This document shows positions 37,181 to 50,069 of a DNA stretch of 64,000 bases, piece by piece. The notes under the pieces were generated by a model. The model was not told where the DNA came from, did no database searches, and worked only from the letters and a program-made list of their open reading frames with translations. The DNA lies in contig NC_030678.2 of assembly GCF_000004195.4 (NCBI RefSeq), forward strand, positions 130,973,104-131,037,103, in the 5' to 3' direction. Every line of letters starts with the position of its first letter. Position 1 is the first letter of the stretch. The translations under genes and the position numbers were made by a program. The stretch is from Xenopus tropicalis. Lineage: Eukaryota; Chordata; Amphibia; Anura; Pipidae.

Positions 37181-40100
37181 CCCAGAGAATGGATATATAC
37201 TTTGCTCCCTCACCAAAAGGTTGTAGTTTTATTAAAGATGAAAAAGAAGAGAATGCAGCAGGCAAAGACAGAAAGGTAGATATGACAATGGTGTGGGATA
37301 GACTTCAGTTTCTGAAGATATCATGTTTTCCTTTTTTCTTATTGTTTAAACAGATGATAATTATCTTCTTCGAAAATCAGACAGACTGCAGTCAGCATTT
37401 TCAATTCAGAGACAGTTTGTAAACAGTGGGAAATTTAGGTCCATCAACAACATAAGTAATACAGGAGGGTGGGAGAGACTGTTGGCTGTGTCCATAATTT
37501 AACTGAGAAAAAAAGAGCTTTTTTAACACATCCAGAGGAAGTAACAAGTTATGCTCTTTGAAAATAGTGCCTGCATTTACAAATCTAATGTAGATTGCTT
37601 GCCAGCTGTCTTCCCCAAAAACTGTCAATTTTATTTTGCTTCACATTATCTCTATTTACAAGCAGAAATTCATGAATATTAAATAATGCAGGGATTTGCA
37701 GAGTCTGGAAAAAATCCAAAAAGCAAGGAACCATCAAAGTTTATCATCAGTTGAAAAGTATTACAATCACAGCTTGGATTCAGTCATTTCACACATAGGC
37801 TTTTTTTCTGCAAGGGCAGTTGCCACATCAGCTTACAACTAACAATTGTATTCAGTTAAATTCCAGTTTTCTTTCTGGGACAAATCAACAGGCATGGCTC
37901 GATGCACAGATTATGGAGGGGGGGGGGCATTAATACTGGCGAGGAGAGAACAGTTGCTGCTTTCTTTGCTCCATTTTGTTAAATGATCCTCTTTTGTTTA
38001 TGCCAAACATAGCCTTCTTATCATTTCCTCTCTACGTTCTTCAGCCGACAATTGATTAAAAGAAAGACTGGAAGCAAGCACACCATATAAGCTCTGGAAA
38101 ATCCAAATATTAAACGGTTTGTCTGATTTAAGACTAGTTGTTTTTGTACAATGTCTACATGAGGTCAATTCCTACAAAGTCTTAAGCAGTGCACATTTTA
38201 AGAAGTGACTACATAACTTTGAAGATCCAAATGACAAGCACATGTTAAATTATAAAAATCACTGGATACTATATTCTGGTTTCCTTGAACATCACTTAAT
38301 AACAGCGTTTTCAAACAAAGCCAGCATCCACAAAGTTCATATACAGAAGGAAAACGCGCTTCACTTACTAAACATCTCCCACGTCTGGCTTTCCAGGCAA
38401 TTAGTATTATGCATGCTACATCTGGATTTCAGAGCCCCGCTATTCTGCTGAATGAGACATAAAATAGGTATTTGCTTCGGTTTTGAAGATGAAAAAGGCA
38501 GAATCAGTCTTACTTACTCTGGCGTTCTTGCAACAGAGATGCAGAGAAATTACAAAACAGAGCTATCCAGACAGTCCTAGGTGTTAATTACTGCTCTTCA
38601 GCTGTTACGCATGTAAATGCCAGTGATCTCGCATATAAATAATACATCAAAATCTCAGTAAGAAAAACAGGAGAATATTTCCAAATCAATGGGTGTGTTG
38701 ATTTCTCCCATCTGTTATATTTTTAAAGTCCTAGACAACGTAGTTGATTCTGCAATCTGCTGATGCCTTTGTATTTGCCTCTGCTGGTACTTCAGTGGTT
38801 CATTCACAGCGTTCAGCAGCATTTGCACGATAAATTAGGTTTGTTTAAAGGGATTTCACCAAAAGCTTAGCAACGTTTTGTCAGCTGCTAAAAATTCTAT
38901 AGTTTTGTGGTATCTTAAATCCTCTGATCCTCCATTTGCCATACGCCAACCTTCACTCTCAGTTCTTCTCTTTGACTGACTTAATTTCTGCTCTTTCCTT
39001 GTTTCTTTCTTTCTTTTTTTTTTCCACTTCTTTTAAGAAACTCAGCTTTAAGTCCAGCGTATTACTGCCACCTACTGGCATTTCCCTACTAATGCAGAGC
39101 TTTCATATTCCAAACCATATTGTACATCCTGTGTTTACTAAAATGCACCAAGCTTAATTTGGTCATAAATATATATAAACTATTGGTTATCGATGGTTCA
39201 TTAATGTCCTAATTACACTCTACAAGCTAATTATACTGGCTGTAAGGCTTAATTCATTCATTATCTTAATTAATGCAAACTATTCTTTTGTGCAACAAGG
39301 CCCAGTTAATTGCATTTACAATCCGATAACAATATGAGATATTTTTAGCTTTTATGCCATTCGTTATTTGAGCACTAAACAGTACAAGCTGGATCTATGG
39401 ACTGACTTCTATAAAAACACCCAAAAAGTCCCCTTGGAAAAAAATCAAGTTGCTAACAACATACATCACAGTTTAGTTATGTGTATGTATGTATTCATTT
39501 TAATACAATACAATGAAGAATACAAAAACAACAATATATGTTACAGTATGTAGGTTTTTTGTTTATGTATTGAGCACCTAAATTGATATTTTTATTGTGA
39601 CAATATATTATGTATTGTAAGACAATTTTCTCCTATGACAAAAATATTTATTTTCAAACAAAATATTTTAGCTTGCACGGTGTACATTTTCCAGCTAAAG
39701 CTCAGTTTAGATCAGGTAGAGCCAACCCTCAGCCTGCCAGCTGTTTAAGAGCTACAGTTTCAAGCAGACACCTTAGACACACAAAGCATTTTGATCTCAG
39801 CTACTGTGTTTTTATGCATTTTAAGGCAACACTTGTTACTTGTCATTGTAATTAACTATTTCTAGTGAGCGCTTTAACCACCGATACCAGGTAAAGGCAA
39901 TCAAATTGTCAAGTGTACAGTAACCCTTTTGAGATGGGTTGCTGGGAACTGTAGTTCAGAAGCTGCTGAAGGTCACAGATTGCAGAAACCTGTTTAATTT
40001 GACTTTTATCAAATAAAACTGCACTTTTGCCCAGAGCATGGGATTAGATCAATTCCAATTCCTAAGAGTAGTAACTGTTTAACCTCTGTAAATATAGAAG

Positions 40101-43100
40101 AAAATGTATTGTAAAGCCTGATAGATAACCTGCAGGCCTCTACAATAGAGAAATACCTGTATGTATATTATTGTATACACGCCTTGCTTCATGTTCTGTG
40201 TTTTAAGATGGTGGGTAAATAGTTAAAAAACATATAATTTCCATTTAAAGTTTAATGTACCATAACAAAATCTTACTGTCTTTGTAACCATACCATTTGG
40301 TATAATAATCAATGTAACCTGCAGATAAACCATATGTATCTTTCTAGTTATTGAAGTTAATCAACAGCTAGAAAGCAACTGGTCAGCTACCCTTGCATTA
40401 AAATATCATAACATTTTAAAGCCTGTTTTTTTTTTTTTAAATATTGTTGGAAAGGATTGTGCCTTACTGAATTAAGTTAAATATTATTTATGCAAATGTT
40501 CTGTTTTCTGCAGTGGGTATAAACAGCTTTCACTGACATGGTGAAAATAATGTCCACCAGTTACAGAGCTTTAGCATGTAGTGCTAGCATTTTGCTATGT
40601 AACAAACTAGATTTTCAGCTCAGAGGTTAAACTGGAACATGGAACACTGAGCATTACCTTACCAACTTCCACACATGACAGCCTTAAAATCTATGATTGC
40701 ATGCATAAGACAAAAAGAGATAGTAATGTCATCTATTTTACACTGAGCTGTTATTAAGTGCTAAAAAGGTTCTTAACCATTTCTGCTAGACAATTAAATG
40801 ACAAATGATAATGTCATTGTTGTGCCCTGGAAGCTTTTGTAGCAAGGCTCTCTCTGTTTCAGTTAACAGGAATACATGTTGACTGCAGGAAAGCAATTTC
40901 CAGCATATCGGTGCAATTCATAGAATCAAAATGGTTTATGGTGCTTGAAAAATGGCTGTGTTGCGTAACCTCCACCCCAAGAAAAAAATCCAGTTATGGA
41001 CTCAGTACACAAGCACCAACAGCAAAACATAAAAGAAATGCAGATTTTATTTATTTTATCTAAATCTGGTAACTTGTCTAAAAAAAAAGTACAACTACAG
41101 GGGTATAATTATTCTAGTATAGATAAGTATTACTTTCCTAAATTGTCTCTGTATAGACCAAATGTAATGTATTTGGCAGAAAAAAGCTGTAAAAAATAAG
41201 CAAGGAATTCCGAAAAATATTACAAAAAATATTACATATGTCATAATCATATGTTAGGAGTTAAAGCTCTGAATAAATAATAATCATGACTTTTCTAAGT
41301 AGTGATGAGCAGCTGAATGCAATTTAATTGGCAACACCATTTATGAAGCATCAAGGCAGAAACTTGTTATTACTGGTATATTTAACTTTTTAAGTATTAT
41401 TTCTGCCAGATAATTTAGATAAAGTGATCTAAACGGAATCTGTTGCCTTACATCTTAACTGGTGCAACCTTTAACATTATTTAAGCCTTTTGGCTGTCTG
41501 ATTTTACAGTCCTACACTTGGAACCAAACTGGTTAGAATAAAATTCAAGAAATATACAAATAAGCTAACAATATAAAAGTTAACACTGTAAGATACATAT
41601 AAACTATGCTTAAGTATTTAACATAAGGAATAAGGTTATTATCACAAGAGAATAACTGGTCCCCTGTATATATATATTTACTGTAATACTATATGTACTA
41701 GTGTTTTATTGATGAGGCAAAGAGAATATGTTAAAAGTAAACTATTCATGCTCAACATATAATTGCCATTATATAGTGCAGTGGCAGCTCCCACAAGTAA
41801 CAAACTAGACTTATGAAAAGATTTACTGTATATAAGTTGAGCCTTATGTGTTTTAAAACTATATGTTATTATCCATGTTATTATCCAAACTCTTCCACAC
41901 ATGTGTTTCCAAGCTTGGAAAACCTACATTTTAAAGGCTTACCTAGGCAATAATGTAACACCATGCCTTTAAGACCATACAGCCCCTTCCAAGTCTCCTT
42001 TCTAAACATATTTAGCAATAACATACAAAGCTGTCTCCACTTCTAATAAAAGGAAATTGGGTAAGAAGGCAAATATTATGTTATAGGTTTGGTGATCAAG
42101 TTGCATTGACTATATGTACAGGACCAGCTACAGGGAAATGACAATTATTAATTGACCTTAGTTGTTATATGTACATGTAAAAATATTTCCACTTAATAAC
42201 AAGGTCCTAGATTTTATTGCAGCTCTACTGCATTCAATCGTGTTTTGCCTGTTGTCTAAACACCCCATCCAGGTTACTGTGTTAATGGAACCTAAAATAA
42301 TGCATATTTATTATGTGTCCCTAAAAATCCCAAGAAAATTGTATTTAAATCTTTTTACAAAACATTAGTATTACAAACTGCCAGTTAAATATTAAAATAA
42401 ATAAATATGCACAGTAGCAATATTGAAATGTTATATCTAGCAATGAGTAAACTGATAGTTTATTGGTTTATTGTAAAAAAAAAAAAAGAAAACTATATAT
42501 ATATATATATATATATAGAAACACATACAAAAATAAACAAAAATACTGGCATTACAGCCATTTAGGACACATTACAATAATATTACTACCAAACTGGTCA
42601 ATAAAAATATTTTATAGTCGTATATACATATATGGGTCTGTGGGTAGGACATTCCTAGCATATGGTATGTATTTGGAATGTTTGGAGATTCAGTTTTACT
42701 GCACTGTATTGGAGACCAAAATCTAAAATTCCACAAACCAAAAAAAAGGCTAATTATTTTTAATATTACTTATCATGTGCATGCACACCTACTGATGAGC
42801 TTTATACAATTAAAATGACAAAATATATCAAACTACAAGTGAAGCACAGCCATTCAAAATAGCTGGCATGTAAGGACTGTAAAGAATGGGTTGCCCCAGA
42901 ATTTACATGCTGCTCTAATGCATGAGTAAGAGTAATGACGCCCTGGTTGATAATCAAGGAGCATGTATATTGACACCAATCGCTGACCTGTTAACTGTCC
43001 ATTACATTCAAATCTGAGGTGTTTGCAAAACAGGCATAGCACACACAGTACTAGATTAATACACTGAGTTATAATGTTTACACATACAGGGAAGTACATC

Positions 43101-44685
43101 ATGAAGGTAATGCATCACCATCAGTCCAGCCATAACTCTCAGCATAAGGATCAATAACACCAATAAGTCACAAATCCCATATCTTGGATTAAATTAATAA
43201 GTGAGCAGAAAGTCAATGAATATGCACAGTCTTTGATGTAAAAAACGTGATTTGTGTTTGCACTGAAATCTATACTGGGTGCTTACATCTCTGACTTCTG
43301 CAGTCTAAGTAGCATAGCATAGATCTTTAACACACTTCTGCACTAATGAAGTGCAGTCTACATACATAGAATTTTGCTCTGACAGTTCAGAGGGGAGATA
43401 CATAACATCCATCTATGGCTAAATTTGATTTGCCTTCATTTTTGTACAACAGAGTAAGTGGATAATAAATAATTTTAACTATCTACAGTATGTGGAATAA
43501 AAGAGATATGCATAGCATAGCTATTCTCCTCCTTGATACTTATATCATAAAGCCCCACAAGACATTTGAAAAGGAAAGAAAAGTATTATAAATTATTAAT
43601 AGAGACTTATGTAAATAACAGTACACTTGAGATTCTGCTGCAGAGCTAGAAACATGGCATTTTGCATGTAACATAAGGGAACTGGATGTCCTAAAAGCCT
43701 GTAAATGTTAAAATCAATAGATTTGGGGAGGGGGTGGATGGACCTTGGCAAGAGACTGTGATAATGTGATTGACTCCAACATGTAAAAATGTCTCTGAAT
43801 GCTTGAGAGCCATGTTCTAGCAGACATATGTAACCTGAAACCAGACAAATTACAAATGTCTTGACTGCATATCCACCCATATCCACCACGTAATGGCTCA
43901 GTAATTAAAATAATTGTACTGAATCAAGACTAGCACCAAAAATGTTAAATGCCTATGACAGCTAGAATAAACAGGACTGTCAGTTATCAGCCAATCACTA
44001 TTGCCAGCCAGACTCAGACAGGGTTTTTGTTAGTACAATATGGAATTACATTCAAATAAGCATACAATATCTAACCTTAGTCAAATGATTGTTATTTTTG
44101 TCTGTGCAGTAGGAAATTAAATACAAGGGAACTGGCATTGGACACAGCTGCAGGAATAAAAAAAAAACCCTATCCAGTAAGCTTAAAAATACCATAGCTT
44201 TTCACAACACATGCCTCTAAATGCTTAGACTTTCACCTTCAAAAAATGAAATGTCATGGTCTCTGTGGTTTACAAAGTAATATGTTGTTTACTTGTAGCA
44301 GGCATCAGTAATGAGAACTTGAAAATCAATGACCAACACAACATTAATAACCCTTCCATAACCTACTAATTAATGAACATACTTTTAAAATGAATCATTA
44401 AGGTACATTTCACCATGCTCAGTCAACTATAGATTTGGTTTTCCAAATAAGAAAGTAAAACCTGTATTATATGTAAATATAGGTTAAAAAAAATGGCTCA
44501 AACTACCAACCCCCAATTAAATAAAAAAAAAAATTAAAGTCTTAGTTAAAAATGTGATACTTGAATTTTCATTTTATAAATATTGTGTTCATCTAAAAAG
44601 GTTTCCCTTAGAAGTGATCTGGATGACATAACAATAATTAAAAGAGCAGTTTACTATTTATAAAAGCATTTGAAAGATGTCATAC
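37181..44685. other. Interval between exons 1A and 1B; 5' region of 1B
   Basis: No other exon was found. Just upstream of the 1B ATG, the minus strand reads GGGAGCAAAG, then TCTCTGGG before ATG. Exon 1A has GGGAAGCAAA and TATCTGGGG at similar places, so the duplication seems to include a little of the 5' leader. I cannot identify a promoter for 1B. The region to about 39000 is less repeat-rich than the surroundings. It contains a G-run (37917-37927), a poly-T tract (39001-39025), a TGGGAACTGTAGTTC motif (39949-39963), an A-run plus (AT)n at 42476-42518, and the A-run at 44522. Confidence 0.5.
42493..42518. repeat. (AT)n microsatellite
   Basis: A short TA tract after an A-run. Confidence 0.9.
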
Positions 44686-47163
44686 CTGAATTATAGACAT
44701 CCGATTTGCCTCAGTAGAATTGTTCACTGGACCAGTAAAACTGTTTTGGCATCCAACATGGCCTTGAGGAACAGTCAGATTATTTGATGTAGGCTTCAGG
44801 TACATCACTTCTGAACGTGGAGAACTAAGAGGCAACCTGGTTTGGTAATCAAAATACATTGGTGATGTTGCAAGTGATGGACTGCTTACAACATTCATGA
44901 CATTCATGGCATTTCTCTCCTCCACTTCACTTTGCACAAGCATAATGTCATTCTTGTTAATTTTTTTCTTCTTACTTTTTCCTAATTGAGGGTGGCTGTA
45001 CTCTGCAATTCTGCAGTTATAAGTTCTGATTTCCTTGTTTTCTCTCTTACACTTGACAACGATTGTGATCATTGCAGCCAGAAGAATGATTGAGATTGTG
45101 CTCAGTGTAACTATAAGGGGCAAAGACATATCCCACTGGTTCTGTTTTCCATTTACTCTAGGCTCACCTTCAGGTAGAGACCCAGTGTAAGATTTTATGA
45201 TGAGCTTGGCCACAGCTGAAAGTGATGGTTTACCATTATCAGTCACTTTGATCACAAGCTCTACTACTGGAGAAACTTCATCCCAATATGGAGTAAGTGT
45301 TTTGATCTCTCCTGTCACTGAATCTATTTCAAAGAGGTGATCTTCATTGCCATAAACAATTTCATATGTCAGTCTTCCACTTTCTCCAAAGTCATTGTCC
45401 ATTGCTCTGACTGTGGTGATAAGATACCCCACACCAACATTTCTAGGTACATGGATTTCTGCTGTATCATTTTGTAAAGTGGGCAAACAAATTACTGGTG
45501 CATTGTCATTAACATCCAGTACACTGACCCTCACAGTAGCATTACTTTCTAAATGAGGGGATCCTGAATCTTTTGCAAGGACTTTAAATTCAAAATATTT
45601 TGTTTGCTCATAATTGAAGGATCGAAGAGCGTAGATTGCACCATTAGTAGGATTGACAGAGACAAAAGTGTAAATTGACACATCGCCAACATGGGATGGC
45701 AATATTGAGTAAGACACAGTACCATTATGTCCCAAGTCTGGATCTTGTGCCAGGACAGAGCCCAAGTATTCCCCTGGAATGTTATTTTCGGATACTTGCA
45801 ATACATACATAGCTTTGGTGAAGTGGGGAGGGTTATCATTTTCATCTAAAATTTTAACGGAAAAAGATTTTGTGGAGTTCAATGGTGGACTGCCATTATC
45901 CCTGGCGATTATAGTTACATTATATTCATCCTGTATTTCACGATCAAGAGGTCTGTCTGTTACAACTGTATATAAATTATCATAATTTTCTTCTAGTTTG
46001 AAAGGCACATTACCAAGAACCCGGCATATTAACTGTCCATTTTTACCTGAATCCTTGTCAGTGACCCGGACTAAGGCAATAACTGTGCCAGGGGGTGCAG
46101 CTTCGCTAATTGCTCCCTGGCGTACTGATACAAAACTAATAGATGGAGCATTATCATTCTTGTCAATTACTTTAACAGTAACTTTGCAGTGTTTAGGGAT
46201 AGGATTTGGGCCTTGATCACGTGCTTGTACATCAATTTCAATCAGTCCATTTTCCTCATAGTCTAAATTGCCTTTAACTTGAATTATGCCTGTTTTGGAG
46301 TCAATTGAGAAAAGCTCCCGTATTCTGTCAGGGGCATAGCCACTAAAGGAATACACCACCTCCCCATTAGAACCTTCATCTGCATCGGTGGCATTTAGAT
46401 CAATCACAATTCTACCTAACGGTGAGTTTTCTGGTATTTCCACCATATAAGAAAGTGCCTCAAAAACAGGGCTATTGTCATTGGAATCAATTACTTTGAC
46501 ATTTATTTGAATGGTGGCTGATCTGGGAGGATCACCTCCATCCAATGCTGTCAAAATGAGTTTATGATGGCTTTGTTCTTCTCTATCCAGTTCTTTTTGA
46601 ATGACTAACTCAGGAAACTTAGTTCCATCACCTCTGGATTTCACATCTAGGGAAAACAAACCAAAATCATCACGTGTTATCACATAGGTTTTTAGGCCAT
46701 TTTCACCAGCATCAGGATCATGGGCACTGGTAAGTGGAAATCTTGTTCCAGGAGATGCATTTTCTGAAATATCTATGTCGATTTGCTCAGATGGGAAGTT
46801 GGGGGAATTATCATTGATGTCCAGAATATCGACTTTGATCATACATATTTCCTTATCATTAGCAAATACCTCCAAGGAAAGTTGACATTTTGGACTTCTC
46901 CGGCAAAGGGATTCACGGTCAATCCGTTGTTTAGTGTACAAAACCCCACTATCCTGATCCACATCCAGTAAGTGTGGTGCAGAATTTTCCAGAACTCTGA
47001 AGTTCGATTTTCTTCCCCTCTCTGGAATTCCAAGCTTTGCATCTTTGCTTATATTGCCTATGAGAGTTCCAGCTCCCACCTCATCTGGCACAGAATAATT
47101 TAAGTTTTTTAAAGTCAGGGCGGGTGCCCATAAAAATAACAGCAACAAGATAGAAAGGTACAT
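44686..47163 (-). CDS. pcdh17: pcdh17 principal ectodomain exon (1A)
   Basis: This 826-codon exon encodes the protocadherin-17 ectodomain, membrane segment and first cytoplasmic block. It opens MYLSILLLLFLWAPALTLKN, close to my recollection of mammalian PCDH17. Layout: signal peptide 1-17; six cadherin repeats with linkers DINDNSPNF (115), DSNDNSPVF (226), DKNDNAPSI (334), DENDNPPHF (440) and DVNDNAPVI (550); RGD at 177-179; membrane segment about 681-704; cytoplasmic KKKKINKNDIMLVQSEVEER (731-750) and ending RMSIIQ. The donor is CAG|GTATGA (GT at 44685-44684), phase 0, joining TDNFP in exon 2. Family members are homophilic adhesion proteins of neurons and embryonic tissue acting at cell contacts. 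Retention of the intron would add one Val before a stop. The ATG at 47163 is followed at once by a hydrophobic leader. Confidence 0.97.
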
Positions 47164-49540
47164 CCCCAGATACGATGGTAAAGGTTTGCCTTCTGTTTGC
47201 TTCCCTTCTTTTCCAGTTCAGTTCAGTGAACCTGTTGATTCAAAGACACCTGCAGTTAGACAGGCAGCAAATGGACCATAGTAAGACAAGGCTGGCAGGG
47301 TTAAATCAGAGATTCTTTCTGCTACAAATACAATTCTTAACAGCCTTGCTAAGTCACTGATGCCTTTTAAAATATTAAAGGCCATTTTCATAAAAATAAA
47401 CCTTACATGAAGGGAATGCTGCATAAACTGCATCAACATGTTCCTTTGCTTTCTTGACTTGCAATGAACATCCGTTCAGAATCCAATCACAATTTCACAC
47501 AGAACTAATCTTTAAAATAAAAAAAAAAGGCTTCTTGAACTGCACGGACATTTCATTCTGAATATTTCTCATCCTATTTATCAAAACATGTGGCACCATA
47601 ATGGGAATTTGTATTTGCACCCTTGATATAAACTATTACAGTGCCCAGTTTATTGCCATTAGCAATTTCGATAAAATACATTATCAGTAACATTTGTCTG
47701 CTAGTGAATGCTGGGAGTTGTATTCTAACAGTAGCTAGGACATCTTCATGCATGAAGATCAAATCAACAGGCAGAGCATGGCTGAAGGTAGAAGTGGTAA
47801 AGCAGGACTGCATAGAAGAGGAGCAAGCTGCCGGATTTACAAAAATGCTTGCCATTTAATTGAAACATAACACAGTTGGATGAAAAAACCTATATGCTTC
47901 AAGCATTGCAGCTAGATGTACTGCTAACTGCCCTAGCAGATAAATAGGGGGGGAGGAATGCAGATAGAGCAAAAGGTATGGCAAATTATGTCACGTTGTA
48001 AGTGGCTATTAACACTATGTGATATCACAGCGCATTACATTACCTTCGTTGTGGTCAGAGACTGGTTGGTATGAATAAAAGCAGGATTGTTGTGCTATAC
48101 TTGGATTGCAATACCTCTTTCTCTATCTTAAATACATTTTATTAGGTGGATTGGATTATTATTATCACTAATGGGAGTTGTTGTTTCTTTAATAAAAGTA
48201 ATTACTAAGCAAATAGCATAAAACTGTATCTGTCCGCGGTTGGCCCTTAATATCTCAGAATGACACATGCAGAATGCAGATGCTTTAATAGCTGCATGAG
48301 TCACATTCAGAAATAGAGGAAAAAATACACATTCACAATTATCAAAGGAAAACTTAACATGCATTTCTGCCGAAGATGGGCATCCTTCTACAGGTTGTTA
48401 GACTACAACTCCACCATGTTACTGACAGAGCCAATGCTGGGAATTGTAGTTCAAAAACCGTAGAATAGCTGCAGGTTATTTCTGCCCATCACAGATTACC
48501 AGGATTAAGTGCAATAGTGAATGTGCAGTGAAATCCCACTAGCTGATATTCAGCAACCATTTCCACCCTGTTTGGTTTATGTGAGGATGCTGGGAGTTGT
48601 AGTTGAATCGCAACTCAAGGGTTGTGGGTAGGGGCTCCCATCAGGGCCAGAGTTAAAGAAGAGAGGGGACATGCTGGAAGGCTGCAAACAGGGTGTCCCT
48701 GATATATGTACAGACAATATACAACATCTATAGTTATACAATATAATATGGGGAGGCCCCCAAGGGGCAGTGGTGAGTGTGCAGAATAATTCAACCTACA
48801 GTTTTCCAGCTGATATTAACTATGACTCCCAGCACCTTTGGTTTGTCCATAAGGATACTAGCAGAGAGAAGAAGCTAAGCTGGAGGGCCGTGGGTAGTCT
48901 CTCCCTGTAAGGATAAGGCTGCAGATTCCCCCTTACCTTCACAGAGCAGCAGAGGAGCTGGAGCGCCGGGCTACAGACATGAACTGTATGATCCCTGCCT
49001 GTTCCCCAGAGCCAGTGCAAGAAGGCGCACTCTGTGTGCAAGCAGGGAAGGAAAAAAAGCAGTGTGCCCACATCCACAGCACCACGGACAGCTCCTAATC
49101 AGTCCCCTTGCGGTCCCTTCATGGCTCTTCACACTGTGGAAGGCAGCACAGATAATTGGAGACTTGCTGACAGCCTTTGCCTTTTCCTCGGCTGGATCAT
49201 TGCAGCTGTCAGAACAGATTCAAGCCCAGCGTCTTTTGGTAAGGGAAAAAGAGACACAAAGAATCCAGCAGCAGAACATCCATTCGCAATAAAGTAGCAC
49301 TTTCTGTAATTCAACAGTTGAGCATTGGCTTTAATCCCTTGGAATCCTGCAGAGTTCTCTCCCTCTCCCAGCCCACAGCTCGAATGCTGCCTCTTTACAG
49401 ACTGACTCTATTCACCTCACGCTGCTGCTTAAACATTGACACTGTTCAGCAGCCAACCAATCAGGGCTCGCCTAGCAAACCCGCCTCTGTTGGAGCCTCT
49501 CCAATAATACAGTAAGTTTGGGCATTAGAGGCGGGAGTAA
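47164..49540 (-). promoter_or_regulatory. Probable 5' leader and promoter of pcdh17
   Basis: The only region near exon 1A with raised GC content is about 48880-49540. On the minus strand it has two GC boxes (complement of CCGCCTC at 49481-49487, and around GAGGCGGGA at 49528-49536) and an inverted CCAAT box (CCAATCAG on the plus strand at 49457-49464). These fit a TATA-less promoter reading toward exon 1A, with transcription starting below about 49450. That gives a leader of up to about 2.3 kb, or a shorter one if it is spliced. The start site itself cannot be placed from sequence. Confidence 0.4.
47709..48834. promoter_or_regulatory. Cluster of ACTACAANTCCCA-type motifs
   Basis: Matches to the vertebrate ZNF143/THAP11 (SBS) motif lie at 47709-47724 (minus, one mismatch), 48396-48410 (plus, partial), 48434-48450 (minus, full ACTACAATTCCCAGCAT), 48586-48603 (minus, full ACTACAACTCCCAGCATC) and 48820-48834 (plus, partial). 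In frogs such motifs are also carried by dispersed repeats, so they may be repeat-derived. Whether any is bound is unknown. Confidence 0.45.
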
Positions 49541-50069
49541 GATGCAGAGGCTTTGTGTCATTGATTAGATCAGTTAGGGCTGAGACAGTAACAATCTGAC
49601 AGTGGAAGTGCCGTGCTTCATGTGCTCTGTCTTCTATAGCGCAGTGACACTGCCAGTCTCCCTTCCATGTCTGGGTGTTAGTCTGGAGCCTTGTGCCAAA
49701 GTCACGTTCTTATTAGAGGGCTCACTTATGAGCACAAGTGCAATTGCGGTGCTGCTGAGAGGGGCGCAGCGTTTGCACACACCAGCACTATACCTCGAAA
49801 TAGCACTTTGCGTCTGGCAGCCTGCAGGTTGCACCAAATGACAACACAAATGGTTTTCATGTAGCAAAGTTGCTGCTTTTAGTGTTTACCATGAAGTGGT
49901 AAATATCCCCAGCTTCTGCAATACGCCGTGCAAATACCATCCATCAATGCATTGTCCACATTTGTGTCCAGCGGTGCACTTTACTTGTCTTTTCAAATGC
50001 ACATTTCTGCGCAGTGTAATAGCAGCCCTGCATTTAGCATCTTGAACTTACCCCCCTTTTCTCTTCATT

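Noticed and set aside
37181..37216. Twelve extra N-terminal codons before the exon 1B ATG
   Set aside because: The extension starts at TTG, not ATG, and has no counterpart in exon 1A. The ATG at 37180 aligns with the exon 1A start and is followed by a signal peptide.
48820..49867. Several frames of 60-90 codons in the GC-richer region
   Set aside because: They overlap on both strands, have no recognisable domain, and fall in the presumed pcdh17 promoter and leader. Higher GC lowers stop frequency.
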